DNA of 64,000 nt from Gleimia coleocanis DSM 15436 (GCF_000159015.1 NZ_DS999545.1:1-64000); one strand, 5' to 3'; numbered from the stretch's first letter, positions 35,512 to 45,012 are shown. Numbers and translations are program-made. The notes: a model not told the origin generated them from the sequence alone.

Positions 35512-36693
35512 TTACTGGTGTCCACCAAGCTTCAAAACTGAAACCAAAGCTGCAATACGCTCAAGATCATCTGCACCTCCGAACTCAACAACAATCTTGC
35601 CGGTTCGTTTACGCTGATCAACCGTTACCTTTGCACCCAACAAATCACTGAGGCGCTCTTGAATAAAAGTGCCTTGAATAGAAAGTGGGCGCACGTCTTT
35701 CGAAGCCTTTGCATTAGCAGTAGCCTTACCACCCTTTGCAACCAACTCTTCTGTTGCACGCACCGAAAGACCTTCATCAATAATACGGTGTGCAACAGTC
35801 TCTATAAGTGCAGAATCCTCAAGACTCAACAATGCACGCGCGTGCCCCATACTTAGTAGGTTTTCCATCACTAAGAGCTGAACTGCATGTGGTAGCTTCA
35901 GCAGACGCATAGTATTAGAAATCTGCGGGCGAGAGCGCTTAATACGTTTAGAAAGCTCCTCCTGCGTACAACCAAATTCTTCTAAAAGTTGCTGATATGC
36001 AGCTGCCTCTTCAATAGGATTTAGCTGTGCACGATGCAAGTTTTCCAACAGTGCATCGCGAAGCATGTCATCATCTTGCGTATCGCGAATAATTGCTGGA
36101 ATTTCAGTCAATCCAGCGAGTTTTGAAGCGCGTAAACGGCGCTCACCCATGATTAATTCGTACTTAATTTCGGCATTTTCGTTGCCGTCATCAGTAGCTT
36201 TACGAGCCTCAGTAAGAGCTTTAAAACGCGCAGAATTTTTTACAACTTCCCGAACTACAATTGGTTGCAGAACGCCGATTTCTTTAATCGATTCTGATAG
36301 CTCAGTAAGTAACTCAGGGTCGAATTGTTCACGTGGCTGGTCTAAGTTTGGAGCAATTTCTGCAACACGTAAATACGCCATGCGCGCTCCAGGAACCGGC
36401 ACTAAATCTACAACCTCAGGGTTTGACTGCGGCTGTCCGGTTACGCTTACATCAACAGTCTTCTTCTTGCCCGCCTCAGACTTAGCCTTAGCACGGTTAC
36501 GTGCCGGTGGCTTCAGAAGATCTGCAGTCACTGACGCGTGAGTACTACGGTTAACGCTATCCCCCGTAGCTGCATGGCGTGGGAAAAAAACATCCATGGC
36601 ACTTTCAGGAGCCAGTGATGTTTCACGTGGAACATCTGATTCTTGGGTAGGGATTAACGATCCTAAGCCGCGTCCCAGTGCTTTACGTGCCAT
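35512..36693 (-). CDS. parB: Chromosome-partitioning protein ParB (CTPase, parS-binding)
   Basis: Binds parS, slides along DNA as a CTP-dependent clamp and links origins to ParA and SMC. 393 residues: variable N-terminal 115, then the ParB/Srx domain with EQFDPELLTELSESIKEIGVLQPIVVRE and GERRLRASKLAGL (CTP pocket), a helix-turn-helix (GCTQEELSKRIKRSRPQISNTMRLLKLP), GHARALLSL, and a C-terminal dimerisation domain. Starts nine bases after parA on the same strand. A near-parS lies in its own 5' coding part. Confidence 0.96.
   Translation of the reverse strand: MARKALGRGLGSLIPTQESDVPRETSLAPESAMDVFFPRHAATGDSVNRSTHASVTADLLKPPARNRAKAKSEAGKKKTVDVSVTGQPQSNPEVVDLVPVPGARMAYLRVAEIAPNLDQPREQFDPELLTELSESIKEIGVLQPIVVREVVKNSARFKALTEARKATDDGNENAEIKYELIMGERRLRASKLAGLTEIPAIIRDTQDDDMLRDALLENLHRAQLNPIEEAAAYQQLLEEFGCTQEELSKRIKRSRPQISNTMRLLKLPHAVQLLVMENLLSMGHARALLSLEDSALIETVAHRIIDEGLSVRATEELVAKGGKATANAKASKDVRPLSIQGTFIQERLSDLLGAKVTVDQRKRTGKIVVEFGGADDLERIAALVSVLKLGGHQ
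36619..36634. other. parS centromere site 3 (one-base variant)
   Basis: TGTTTCACGTGGAACA, one base from consensus and a variant (TGTTCCACGTGAAACA on the other strand) found among functional parS sites in other bacteria. Inside parB. Confidence 0.85.
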
Positions 36694-36702
36694 TTCCAGT
36701 CC

Positions 36703-37587
36703 TTAGTTCGCAGTCGCTGTTGCTAAACGGTCAGCCAGTTCTAAAGCGGCCTTCTTATAACTTAATGCAGCAATTCCCCGCGGATCATGAGAGAAAATTG
36801 AAGTACCAAAGCTAGGAGCTTCAGAAAGTTTCACAGAACGAGGGATGGCTGTCCCCAAAAGCTGCTGTGGGAAATACTGATAGATTTCCTTACCGACCTC
36901 GGTTGCCAAGTTAGTGCGCTTATCAAACATAGTGAGCAGGATTGAACCGATCTCTAACTTTGGATTCAAAAAGTCACGAATCTTATTAATCGTGTTCAGC
37001 AACATGCCCAGACCCTCCAGTGCATAATATTCAGCCTGGATTGGAACAAAAACTTGATCAGCAGCAGCAAAAGCGTTAATGGTCAGAAGCCCGAGGCTTG
37101 GCGGGCAGTCAATCAATACAACATGAGTTTCAGGGTAGGAAGCAAAGTATTCTTCCAAAGCGGTAGCCAGCACAAACTCACGGCGTTCTTTCGCACTCAA
37201 ATCAAGCTCTGCGCCAGATAGGTCAATCGTGGCTGGACAGACACGTAAAGTCGGGGCTTCTGCGCAAGGCAAGGTTACTTCCGCCAAGGTCTTTTCACCG
37301 ATTAAAGCCTCGTAAGTAGAGTCAATCCCCGTATGGTGCTCAATACCAAGAGCTGTAGAACAGTTCCCCTGTGGATCAGAGTCAATAACCAGTACATTCA
37401 GGCCACCTTGCGCCAATGCCACAGCAACATTCACAGTTGAAGTAGTCTTACCCACCCCACCCTTTTGATTGGCAACTGCCAGGACTACAGGACGGGAAGG
37501 CTTAGCAAATACCGCAGAATCAAGCTCAGCACGCAGCTTCGCGGTGGCTGAGAGCTCATCAGCTAAAGGGGTCTTTGAGGTGGCCAC
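36703..37587 (-). CDS. parA: Chromosome-partitioning ATPase ParA
   Basis: Walker-type ATPase that moves ParB-parS complexes over the nucleoid. The deviant Walker A KGGVGKTT is at residues 42-49, followed by VIDSDPQGN and LIDCPPSLG. The GTG at 37587 is chosen because GAAAGGAAG sits just upstream; a GTG at 37602 lies inside that ribosome site. 294 residues. The long leader contains parS site 4, suggesting ParB autoregulation. Confidence 0.95.
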   Translation of the reverse strand: MATSKTPLADELSATAKLRAELDSAVFAKPSRPVVLAVANQKGGVGKTTSTVNVAVALAQGGLNVLVIDSDPQGNCSTALGIEHHTGIDSTYEALIGEKTLAEVTLPCAEAPTLRVCPATIDLSGAELDLSAKERREFVLATALEEYFASYPETHVVLIDCPPSLGLLTINAFAAADQVFVPIQAEYYALEGLGMLLNTINKIRDFLNPKLEIGSILLTMFDKRTNLATEVGKEIYQYFPQQLLGTAIPRSVKLSEAPSFGTSIFSHDPRGIAALSYKKAALELADRLATATAN

Positions 37588-37662
37588 ATTTCTTCCTTTC
37601 ACTCTTATATAAGTTTAGACGTAACCGCTGACAGAAACATCATTAGAAAAAGATTTAGGAAA

Positions 37663-37678
37663 TGTTTCACGTGAAACA
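37663..37678. other. parS centromere site 4, upstream of parA
   Basis: Exact TGTTTCACGTGAAACA, 76 bases upstream of the parA start; placed to let ParB repress the parA-parB operon. Confidence 0.95.
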
Positions 37679-38190
37679 TTAAAGGTACGTGTTTTGCTTA
37701 ATGAACTAGATAAACGAGATTCAGATATTGTATCAATGATGGGGTGTGGACCGCTGAGTTCGCCCATGAGCCGTGCGCCTTTGGCTTCGGCTCAACGCCC
37801 GACCCACCGCACCCAGCACTCCACGCCCCTGTTAAACCTATCCACGTACCCGCCGGACCCAGCACTCCCCCTCTTAAACGCGTCCACAGACCACCTGACA
37901 CAGCGCTACGCACTCCACTTGAGTATATTGATCTGCTCACCGGGCAAAAGGCTACACTTCACGCTTAAACTAATTCGCCTACCCAGCGCACCTAGCCGCC
38001 CTTTCCGTCACTTAAGCGCGAGGAAAGAAGTACCCATATTGTTCCTGCGCTGGAACAAGCGTTCGCGCGTGCCTTTTCGCTATTCGGTACTTGCATCGCA
38101 CCATAAGTGGTGATTATTGACTGCTACGCTCAGGTAATCAAAAACTATCCTGTCGCACGGCAACACCAACTGCCGTGTAGTTACAAAATA

Positions 38191-38216
38191 TCCCCGCAGT
38201 ACTAAAACTGCGGGGA
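38191..38216 (-). terminator. Terminator after rsmG
   Basis: Perfect 10-bp stem (38191-38200 and 38207-38216), six-base loop, followed on the minus strand by TATTTTGT. It ends the rpmH-rnpA-yidD-yidC-jag-rsmG run. A second hairpin (38156-38177) follows it. Confidence 0.75.
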
Positions 38217-38237
38217 CATTAGTTACAGAAAAACAAG

Positions 38238-38909
38238 TTAGCGTCGGAAGGTTTTAATTTCCACAACCATAGTGGATTCGTCTTCCATCACGGAAGAAAC
38301 CTCATGCACTACCGCTTTAGCGACATGGAACTTCTTAAACAGTCTCTGCGCCTCTGCAACCTCATCAGCTGCCTTACGACCCTTCAGAGCCACCAGAGAG
38401 CCTCCAGAACGCACCAGAGGCATGCAGATAGGCATGAGTTTCTTTAGGTTAGCCACAGCGCGGGAAGTGACTACGTCAGCCTTACCCTGCCCGTGTAGCT
38501 CTTCAGCACGCTTGTGGTGGACGGTAACGTTATCCAAACCCAGCTCAGCAACAACATCCTCTAGCCACTCCACACGACGTAGCATTGGCTCAACTAAATG
38601 CACATCCACATCGGGACGCATAATGGCCGCCACCATTCCTGGGAAACCAGCGCCTGAACCAACATCGAGCATCTGGGCACGCTGAGGAATGAACTCTACA
38701 ATCGCAGCACTATTAACCAGATGGCGTGACCACAACCGAGGTAGTTCTCGCGGACCAATTAGACCGCGCAATTCGCCCTCGTCAACCAGCATCTGCGCAA
38801 AGTGCGACATAGCGGAATATGAAAGGTCGAAAAGTTCAATCGCGGCCTGATTCGGTTCCTCAACTACCACGGTTTCTGCCGGAAGTTGGGCGTTGTTAAC
38901 GTCCGTCAC
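38238..38909 (-). CDS. rsmG: 16S rRNA (guanine527-N7)-methyltransferase
   Basis: Methylates G527 of 16S rRNA, which influences streptomycin response. 223 residues with the SAM-binding LDVGSGAGFPGMVAAIM (about 81-97) and VTSRAVANLKKL. GTG start. It follows jag with a six-base gap. In its usual position between jag and parA. Confidence 0.95.
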   Translation of the reverse strand: MTDVNNAQLPAETVVVEEPNQAAIELFDLSYSAMSHFAQMLVDEGELRGLIGPRELPRLWSRHLVNSAAIVEFIPQRAQMLDVGSGAGFPGMVAAIMRPDVDVHLVEPMLRRVEWLEDVVAELGLDNVTVHHKRAEELHGQGKADVVTSRAVANLKKLMPICMPLVRSGGSLVALKGRKAADEVAEAQRLFKKFHVAKAVVHEVSSVMEDESTMVVEIKTFRR

Positions 38910-38915
38910 CGAGGC

Positions 38916-39473
38916 TCACTCCTGGTCTTCGAAGTCGTCTTCAAGATCTACATCCAGGCCAGCAGCTGCAGAATCAACAACCTCTGGAAGGACAACTACG
39001 CAACGGTTTGGTTCCAGACCCTCGGATTCAGATGCCAAACCAGCTGCGGCTATAACGTCGTGGCAGACCTTACGTTCGAATGGGTTCATGGATTCGAGCA
39101 TTACTGGTTCGCCGTAGGTACGTACGCGAATGATAGCTTCTTCAGCGATCTCGGTGAGTTCGCGACGACGGTCAGCGCGGAAGCCAGCGATATCAAGCAT
39201 CAGGCGGGAACGGTCGCCGGTACGAGCTTGTACTGCCAGACGGGTAAGTTCTTGCAGCGCGTCAAGAACGCGACCATCTTCGCCAACCAGGCGTTCGAGG
39301 TCACCAGCACCATCTTCTTCAACGATGTCTACCAGAGCGCGGTCATTTTCAACGTCGAGGACAATATCGCCACCGAGGTTTACAATGTCCAGGAATTCTT
39401 CCAGGTAGTCAGCTGCAATGTCGCCTTCTTCAACGAGCTGGGCAACACGGTCTTTGTTGGTTTCTTCAGCCAT
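38916..39473 (-). CDS. jag: Jag/KhpB RNA-binding protein (KH-R3H)
   Basis: 185 residues: an acidic N-terminal region, a KH domain with the GEDGRVLDALQELTRLA loop (about 84-100), and a C-terminal R3H domain (about 110-172, ADRRRELTEIAEEA then MNPFERKVCHDVIA). KhpB-type proteins bind small RNAs and affect cell elongation in other Gram-positives. Between yidC and rsmG as usual. Confidence 0.94.
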   Translation of the reverse strand: MAEETNKDRVAQLVEEGDIAADYLEEFLDIVNLGGDIVLDVENDRALVDIVEEDGAGDLERLVGEDGRVLDALQELTRLAVQARTGDRSRLMLDIAGFRADRRRELTEIAEEAIIRVRTYGEPVMLESMNPFERKVCHDVIAAAGLASESEGLEPNRCVVVLPEVVDSAAAGLDVDLEDDFEDQE

Positions 39474-39512
39474 TTTTATCTCACTAACTTGGGGAGTTAT
39501 TCGGGTTTAAAC

Positions 39513-40814
39513 TTAGTTTTTCTTCTTAGCGGCACGCTTTGCAGCACGGCGTGCTTCACGCGCTTTTTCAAGTTCTTCTGCAGACTTTGCAGCTACTTCT
39601 TGAGCTAGCTTTTCTGCCTTGGACGGAGCGTTTTCGGATGCTTCTGCATTAGCTTGACGCTGTGCCTTAGTCAGTCGCTGTGGCTGCACGCGGGTTTCGC
39701 TAGAGGTTGGGCGTGGGATGAAACGCTTTACCCAGTGTTCGTCTGGGATTACCTGCCATTCAGAGAAGGCGAGTTCGCGGTAGGCGGCAATCTGACGGTC
39801 TGCTGGTACTGTTTCGGGGAACTTGGTAGGTACCTTGAACTTGCTTACCTTGGACTTGAGCTTGGAAAGCAGTTGGTCGGCAAGTTCCTGTTTGCGCTGG
39901 GATTCTCCGCTTCCGAGGGCGCGTACTGCAGTGTCGTATTCTTCGAAGAGTGGTCGGATTGCTTCGGTGTAGGCGTTGCGGCGCTTGTTGAGAAGCTTAG
40001 TGTAGGATTCGGAACCCATGGTTGGCATGCGTTCGATGGTCCAGAACTGCTGACCCATGGTCCACATGTTGGTGGTAAACCAGTAAACCAGTACACCGGT
40101 TTGGAAGTAGAAGCCGGAGGCGCCAATCATGAGTGGCATCAGGTACATCATGATGATCTGGGAGCGCATCATTGGGTTGTTTGGATCCTTAGCGGATTCC
40201 GGCATGTTCTTCATGGTTAGCTGACGCATAGTGAAGAACTGAGAGCCCATCATGAGCAGAATCAAAACAACGAGAACTACGCGAGCGGAACCTGATGCGG
40301 TTACGAAAGTGTCAGATAGGAAGGCACCAAAGAGGTTGGAGTCTTCAATATCCTGTGCAAGCTTTTCATTCAGTGGACCAATAGAGCCACCTGGATACTT
40401 GCCTTCAGCGAGGGTGGCAGTCGATGCCAATACGCGGAAGAGTGCGAAGAAAATTGGCATCTGCATGAGGATTGGCATACAGGAAGCGAATGGTGAAGTA
40501 CCGTGTTCACGGTAGAGCGCCATCATTTCTTCGCTCATCTTCTGCTTGCTTGCCTGGTCCTTACGGTCCTTGTACTTTTCCTGAAGTTTCTTTAGTTCAG
40601 GCTGTACAAGTTGCATGCCGCGGGCGGCTTTAATCTGCCTAAAGAACAGTGGAATCAAGAGGGTACGTACAATCATGGTTAAGCCGATGATGGACAGTAC
40701 CCAGGCGAAACCTGGTCCGTCGTTCATGCCAAGCATGACTAGCATCTTGTGGATACCGACCATAATCACGGCAACAAACCACTTAAACGGATAGAGCAGA
40801 GTATCAAACCACAC
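39513..40814 (-). CDS. yidC: Membrane protein insertase YidC
   Basis: Inserts and folds membrane proteins, alone or with Sec. 433 residues from the GTG at 40814, which has AAGGAG seven bases upstream (a TTG two codons earlier is too close to that site). Five core helices; MRSQIIMMYLMPLMIGASGFYFQTGVLVYW and ALYREHGTSPFASCMPILMQMPIFFALF are typical. The C-terminal 70 residues are Ala/Lys/Glu-rich, ending RRAAKRAAKKKN, a ribosome-binding type tail. Confidence 0.96.
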   Translation of the reverse strand: MWFDTLLYPFKWFVAVIMVGIHKMLVMLGMNDGPGFAWVLSIIGLTMIVRTLLIPLFFRQIKAARGMQLVQPELKKLQEKYKDRKDQASKQKMSEEMMALYREHGTSPFASCMPILMQMPIFFALFRVLASTATLAEGKYPGGSIGPLNEKLAQDIEDSNLFGAFLSDTFVTASGSARVVLVVLILLMMGSQFFTMRQLTMKNMPESAKDPNNPMMRSQIIMMYLMPLMIGASGFYFQTGVLVYWFTTNMWTMGQQFWTIERMPTMGSESYTKLLNKRRNAYTEAIRPLFEEYDTAVRALGSGESQRKQELADQLLSKLKSKVSKFKVPTKFPETVPADRQIAAYRELAFSEWQVIPDEHWVKRFIPRPTSSETRVQPQRLTKAQRQANAEASENAPSKAEKLAQEVAAKSAEELEKAREARRAAKRAAKKKN

Positions 40815-40825
40815 GGGCAAGCTCC

Positions 40826-41119
40826 TTATTCGTCGGTGGACGTAGTGTCCACGTCTTCATCGGTGGGCCGTACATACGGCTTTGGTTTCCATTTTCCCAC
40901 GTCGGGCACATGATCCACACCTCCAAGGGACCAGGGGTTGCAACGAAGCAACCGATAGGTTCCCAAAATTAAGCCTTTTATAGGTCCATGGACTTTGATG
41001 GCTTCAACTGCGTAGGTTGAACAGCTGGGATAGTAGCGGCAGCGGGGTGGGAATGCTGGGGAAATGTAGAGTTGGTAGAACCGGATGGGAGCAGTCAGTA
41101 GTTTCGTCAAAATGTTCAT
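40826..41119 (-). CDS. yidD: Membrane protein insertion efficiency factor YidD
   Basis: 97 residues with the family core [31 protein letters not shown] and [18 protein letters not shown] small amphipathic protein that assists YidC. Lies between rnpA and yidC with one- and eleven-base gaps; the C-terminal 20 residues are acidic and variable. Confidence 0.95.
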   Translation of the reverse strand: MNILTKLLTAPIRFYQLYISPAFPPRCRYYPSCSTYAVEAIKVHGPIKGLILGTYRLLRCNPWSLGGVDHVPDVGKWKPKPYVRPTDEDVDTTSTDE

Positions 41120-41120
41120 G

Positions 41121-41510
41121 CTAATTGACTTCTAATGGCTGGATTGGTTCTAAAGACTCGGGGTTGAGTTTAGCGATGACGCGGGTAAGGGCTTTATCTA
41201 GACTGTGTTGTAATTCGGAATAATCTGCCGTCTGTGCCCCGGGTAGCACGCGGATTACTAGTAGCGTATGAGCGGGTAGTTGTTCCACGCGGTCGCGCAT
41301 TAGGTGGCGGAGGCGTCGTTTCGCTAAATTGCGCTGGTTCGCACGCTTAAATACCTTCTTAGGTACGACGAAACCGACGAGGGATTCTTTTGGGAAATCC
41401 TCGCCGGTTACTGCGTGCGCTACCAGCGCATGGTTGCCTGCGTGGACGCCACGACGCATTGCCAAGCGGAAAAGGTCGGGCTCCTTTAGGCGGTTATCAG
41501 GTGATAACAC
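41121..41510 (-). CDS. rnpA: Ribonuclease P protein component
   Basis: Protein subunit of RNase P for tRNA 5' maturation. 129 residues, with [23 protein letters not shown] as the conserved RNR motif. The GTG start follows the rpmH stop without a gap. Confidence 0.95.
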   Translation of the reverse strand: MLSPDNRLKEPDLFRLAMRRGVHAGNHALVAHAVTGEDFPKESLVGFVVPKKVFKRANQRNLAKRRLRHLMRDRVEQLPAHTLLVIRVLPGAQTADYSELQHSLDKALTRVIAKLNPESLEPIQPLEVN

Positions 41511-41648
41511 TCAGGCAGAGAGCTTTGCGCGGCCCTTACGACGGCGGTTAGCAATGATTGCTCGGCCAGCGCGGGTACGCATACGTAGACGGAAGCCGTG
41601 GGTCTTGGACCGACGACGGTTGTTTGGCTGGAAAGTGCGCTTAGACAC
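41511..41648 (-). CDS. rpmH: 50S ribosomal protein L34
   Basis: 45 residues, [20 protein letters not shown] at the N terminus, very basic. The GTG at 41648 has AGGAGGAAAA upstream; longer frames upstream are rejected. First gene of the operon that runs to rsmG, divergent from dnaA. Confidence 0.97.
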   Translation of the reverse strand: MSKRTFQPNNRRRSKTHGFRLRMRTRAGRAIIANRRRKGRAKLSA

Positions 41649-42096
41649 GATTTTCCTCCTAGTAGGGAGGGTATTTCCCCGAGGGGTTATACCCACTGTC
41701 TGAAATTCGTTTTAAACGAATAATGGTCTCAGTGTGTAAAAAATACACACATACGAATAAAAACTTTAGTGCCAGCGGGCTTTATAGTCAATGTGAAACG
41801 CCAGGGATACTGCGTGTTTCTAACGGTTTTAAAAGTATTCACAGGATGTGGACTAGTCTGTGAATTCGAAAAATTTATCCACAATTTTTTCCACTTTTCC
41901 CAAGGCTGTATACATCGAGAATTAGCTTATAAATACTGATAACTACATTCATGTAGTTATTTATCCTCTTATCCACAGAATTATCCCCAGGATGTGGATA
42001 ACTTCGATTTTTTAGTGTAAAAATATTAAGAGTATTTGCCAATAAATTCTAAAGCTACGTGTCTAAACTCACGTTAGTAAATGCAGGAGAAAAACA
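41649..42096. promoter_or_regulatory. oriC left part: DnaA boxes between rpmH and dnaA
   Basis: 448-base A+T-rich gap with divergent promoters for rpmH and dnaA. Perfect DnaA boxes at 41875-41883, 41969-41977 (plus strand) and 41993-42001 (minus strand); a one-mismatch box TTATCCCCA at 41981-41989. The AT-rich run 42005-42055 could be an unwinding element. Probably autoregulation of dnaA plus one half of the origin. Confidence 0.85.
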
Positions 42097-43491
42097 GTGG
42101 AAGGTTACAGCCTCAAAGAAGCCTGGGAAAAAGCCGTTTCCGCACTCAACCCCGAAGACGCCGGACCAGCCCTGAAATCAATTGTTTCTCAAACACAAGT
42201 ATTAGGAGACATTGAAGGAACCATACTAATAGCAGTTCCAAATGAGTTCGCTAAAAATTACATCGAAACTCGTCAAAACATGCTTAACCCCCTGCTGTCT
42301 TTCTCCATGGGACGTGACGTTCGTATTGCAATTACCATCGACCCTGAACTCGAAAGCCGTTTACAAACCGCCCTCGAAGAAGAAGCCTCCCACGAATCGG
42401 AATCAATAATCGCAAACGTAAGCGCCCCAGAAGCCACTCCGGTTGCTTTTGATTCCCGCCTGAATCCAAAATACGTTTTCGATACCTTCGTAATTGGTTC
42501 CTCCAACCGTTTCGCAAACGCAGCGGCTGCACAAACAGCCGAACAACCGGGTAAAGTCTATAATCCACTCTTTATCTACGGTGATTCCGGTCTGGGTAAA
42601 ACCCACTTGATTCAAGCTATTGGTAACTACGCGCTTGAACTTGCCCCACATCTAAAAGTCAGGTACGTGTCCTCAGAAGAATTCACCAACGACTTTATTA
42701 ACTCCATTCGTACCGGCCGCGCCGAAGACTTCCAACGTCGCTACCGTGAAATTGATATTCTACTAATCGATGATATTCAGTTCATCCAAGGTAAAGAACA
42801 AACCGTGGAAGAATTCTTCCACACCTTCAACACTCTCTATAACGCTGAAAAACAAGTAATCATCACCTCTGATGTACCACCAAAAATGCTATCTGGTTTG
42901 GAAGATCGTTTACGTTCACGCTTCGAAATGGGTTTGACTGTAGATATTAAGCCACCAGAATTAGAAACTCGTATCGCGATTTTACGTAAGAAAACTATTG
43001 CCGAAAATCTAGATGTAGACAATGAGGTTTTGGAATATATAGCATCACGAATTTCCTCCAACATTCGCGAACTCGAGGGTGCTTTAATTCGTGTTACCGC
43101 ATACGCAAATTTAACTAAACAAGAAGTAACTCGTTCTCTAGCAGAAGTAGTCCTAAAAGATATTATTTCTGATCCAGGTGACTCAGAAATTACTATCTCA
43201 CTCATCATGGGCCAAATTGCTGAATACTATCAGGATGTAACTATCGAACACCTCTGTTCTGCAGATCGAACAAAAACATTAGTGGAAGCTCGTCAAATTG
43301 CTATGTACCTATGTAGAGAACTAACTGATTTATCTCTACCCAAAATTGGACAGGCTTTCGGTGGACGTGACCATACTACTGTGATGCACGCTTATCGCAA
43401 GATTTCTAAAGAAATAAACTTAAAACGCGAAATCTATAATCACGTAACTGAACTGACTAGCCGAATTAAGCGTCAAGCTCGCGATAATTAA
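42097..43491 (+). CDS. dnaA: Chromosomal replication initiator DnaA
   Basis: Binds DnaA boxes and opens oriC with ATP. 464 residues from a GTG with AGGAGA upstream. Domain I (1-85) interacts with partners; AAA+ core with Walker A GDSGLGKT (162-169) and Walker B LLIDDIQF (222-229); C-terminal DNA-binding domain with GGRDHTTVMHAY (422-433). Domain II is short compared with Streptomyces. Confidence 0.98.
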   Translation: MEGYSLKEAWEKAVSALNPEDAGPALKSIVSQTQVLGDIEGTILIAVPNEFAKNYIETRQNMLNPLLSFSMGRDVRIAITIDPELESRLQTALEEEASHESESIIANVSAPEATPVAFDSRLNPKYVFDTFVIGSSNRFANAAAAQTAEQPGKVYNPLFIYGDSGLGKTHLIQAIGNYALELAPHLKVRYVSSEEFTNDFINSIRTGRAEDFQRRYREIDILLIDDIQFIQGKEQTVEEFFHTFNTLYNAEKQVIITSDVPPKMLSGLEDRLRSRFEMGLTVDIKPPELETRIAILRKKTIAENLDVDNEVLEYIASRISSNIRELEGALIRVTAYANLTKQEVTRSLAEVVLKDIISDPGDSEITISLIMGQIAEYYQDVTIEHLCSADRTKTLVEARQIAMYLCRELTDLSLPKIGQAFGGRDHTTVMHAYRKISKEINLKREIYNHVTELTSRIKRQARDN

Positions 43492-43878
43492 GAGTTATAC
43501 ACAGAAAACTGTGGATAAGTTTTAAAATCGGTGCATAACCTCTTTATAACTACATAGCATCTGTGAATTAGGTGGGTGTGAAAATTACGTTTTTCACACC
43601 CACCTTTTACAACACACAAGTTTTTACACATTCAATACACAACCTAAAACACACAAGCTACTAGCAAAAAACGACTTATCCCCGGAATTAACAGCCCCTA
43701 CGACTACGACGAAAAATTATTAATTACAAAACTCGCGCACAAAACTATCCACAACTACCTGCAGCAAAATCTATCTCTATTAACAGATTTTTTCGAACAG
43801 ATAGATAAATACACGCAAATGTCGTAAAGTTAAACAGCTAGTATTTTATTATTTTCAAACTAGAAACGGAGACGGACT
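43492..43878. promoter_or_regulatory. oriC right part: dnaA-dnaN intergenic region
   Basis: 387-base A-rich gap. DnaA boxes: perfect TGTGGATAA at 43510-43518, TTATACACA at 43495-43503, weaker TTATCCCCG near 43677 and CTATCCACA near 43746. A+T-rich runs (43715-43735 and 43775-43800) could be the unwinding element. In most Actinobacteria the origin lies exactly here. It also contains the dnaA terminator and the dnaN promoter. Confidence 0.8.
43571..43607 (+). terminator. dnaA terminator
   Basis: Perfect 14-bp stem (43571-43584 and 43591-43604), six-base loop, followed by TTTT. Confidence 0.8.
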
Positions 43879-45012
43879 GTGAAGTTCACTGTGGCGCGCG
43901 ATGTCCTTTCTGAAGCTGTAACTTGGACTGCTCGGACTGTTCCTTCACGCCCATCCAGTCCAATTTTAGCTGGAATCCGTATTAAAGCTGATAACGGTAC
44001 ACTTAGCCTTTCCTCATTTGACTATGAAATTTCTGCACATTCAGAGGTAGAAGCAACTGTAGAACAACCCGGAGATATTCTCGTTTCTGGCCGTCTTCTA
44101 GCATCTATTTCAAAGTCCTTACCAAATAAAGACGTAGAATGTAGCCTCGATGGATCAAAGTTAAATGTATCCTGTGGATCAGCTCGTTTCTCACTAGCAA
44201 CAATGAACGTTGAAGATTATCCGACACTGCCAGCAGTACCAGAAGTAAAGGGTAAAATTGACGCACAACTCTTTGCACAAACTATTACTCAGGTATCTGT
44301 AGCAGCAGCAACTGACGAAACCATTCCACTTTTAACTGGTATTCGAATGGAAATCGAAGACGATACCATTACTTTGTTAGCTACCGACCGTTATCGTTTA
44401 GCAATGCGTACCTTCAAATGGGAACCAGCTGAACCAGGCATCTCTACCTCAATGCTAGTTAAAGCAAAAACGCTTAATGATGTAGCAAAATCTATGACTT
44501 CTGCTGGAAGCGTAGAAATTGCATTCTCAACTACTGAAACAACTGGACAATCGCTAATTGGTTTCCGTGCGGGTACTCGCCACACTACCTCTACATTAAT
44601 GGATGGTGAATACCCACCAGTACGTCGTTTATTCCCAGAAACCACTGCAACTACAGCTTTAGTAAACCGTAATGAACTACTTGAAGCAGTAAAGCGTGTT
44701 TCTTTGGTTGCAGAACAAAAAACTTCAGTGCGTCTAGGATTTTCAGCTGGTCAAGTAGTTTTGGAAGCTGGTCAAGATGATAACGCACAAGCAAATGAAA
44801 CTATTCACGCTCAGCTTCAAGGTGAAGACATTCGTACTGCCTTCAACCCTCAATACTTACAAGCCGGGTTATCCGCATTAAACACGCAATTTGTACGGTT
44901 CTCATTTACTGATGCAGCTAAACCTGCAGTACTAACCGGACAGAATGAACCACTGGCTGAAGATGATCTAGCCTTCCGTTACCTGTTGATGCCAATTCGT
45001 TTTGGTGTCTAA
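43879..45012 (+). CDS. dnaN: DNA polymerase III sliding clamp beta
   Basis: Ring-shaped processivity factor. 377 residues in three repeats of one fold; MKFTVARDVLSEAVTWTARTVPSRPSSPILAGI at the start and YLLMPIR at the end are typical. GTG start with GGAGACGG upstream. Confidence 0.97.
   Translation: MKFTVARDVLSEAVTWTARTVPSRPSSPILAGIRIKADNGTLSLSSFDYEISAHSEVEATVEQPGDILVSGRLLASISKSLPNKDVECSLDGSKLNVSCGSARFSLATMNVEDYPTLPAVPEVKGKIDAQLFAQTITQVSVAAATDETIPLLTGIRMEIEDDTITLLATDRYRLAMRTFKWEPAEPGISTSMLVKAKTLNDVAKSMTSAGSVEIAFSTTETTGQSLIGFRAGTRHTTSTLMDGEYPPVRRLFPETTATTALVNRNELLEAVKRVSLVAEQKTSVRLGFSAGQVVLEAGQDDNAQANETIHAQLQGEDIRTAFNPQYLQAGLSALNTQFVRFSFTDAAKPAVLTGQNEPLAEDDLAFRYLLMPIRFGV

Larger units (their letters stand above)
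37588..38237. other. Long GC-rich, structured gene-free stretch between parA and rsmG
   Basis: About 650 bases without a supported gene. It contains parS site 4, then from about 37740 to 37970 a C-rich, higher-GC tract with a two-copy imperfect repeat of about 40 bases (37816-37854 and 37858-37893, sharing CCCAGCACTCC, TTAAAC and TCCAC) and a hairpin at 37771-37796 (GAGCCG...CGGCTC). Short frames exist on both strands but are Pro/Ser- or Gly-rich, without ribosome sites. Could be an unrecognised RNA or gene remains. Confidence 0.4.

Noticed and set aside
37816-37893. CRISPR-like repeat pair
   Set aside because: Only two imperfect copies, adjacent without unique spacers.
37694-38113. Pro/Ser-rich frame of 139 residues between parA and rsmG
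   Set aside because: No ribosome site, no domain, and overlapping frames on both strands; more likely the result of a C-rich tract.
38886-39608. Plus-strand frame of 240 residues opposite jag
   Set aside because: It mirrors the jag and yidC coding frames; composition (Phe/Val/Asn-rich) is a shadow of acidic codons.
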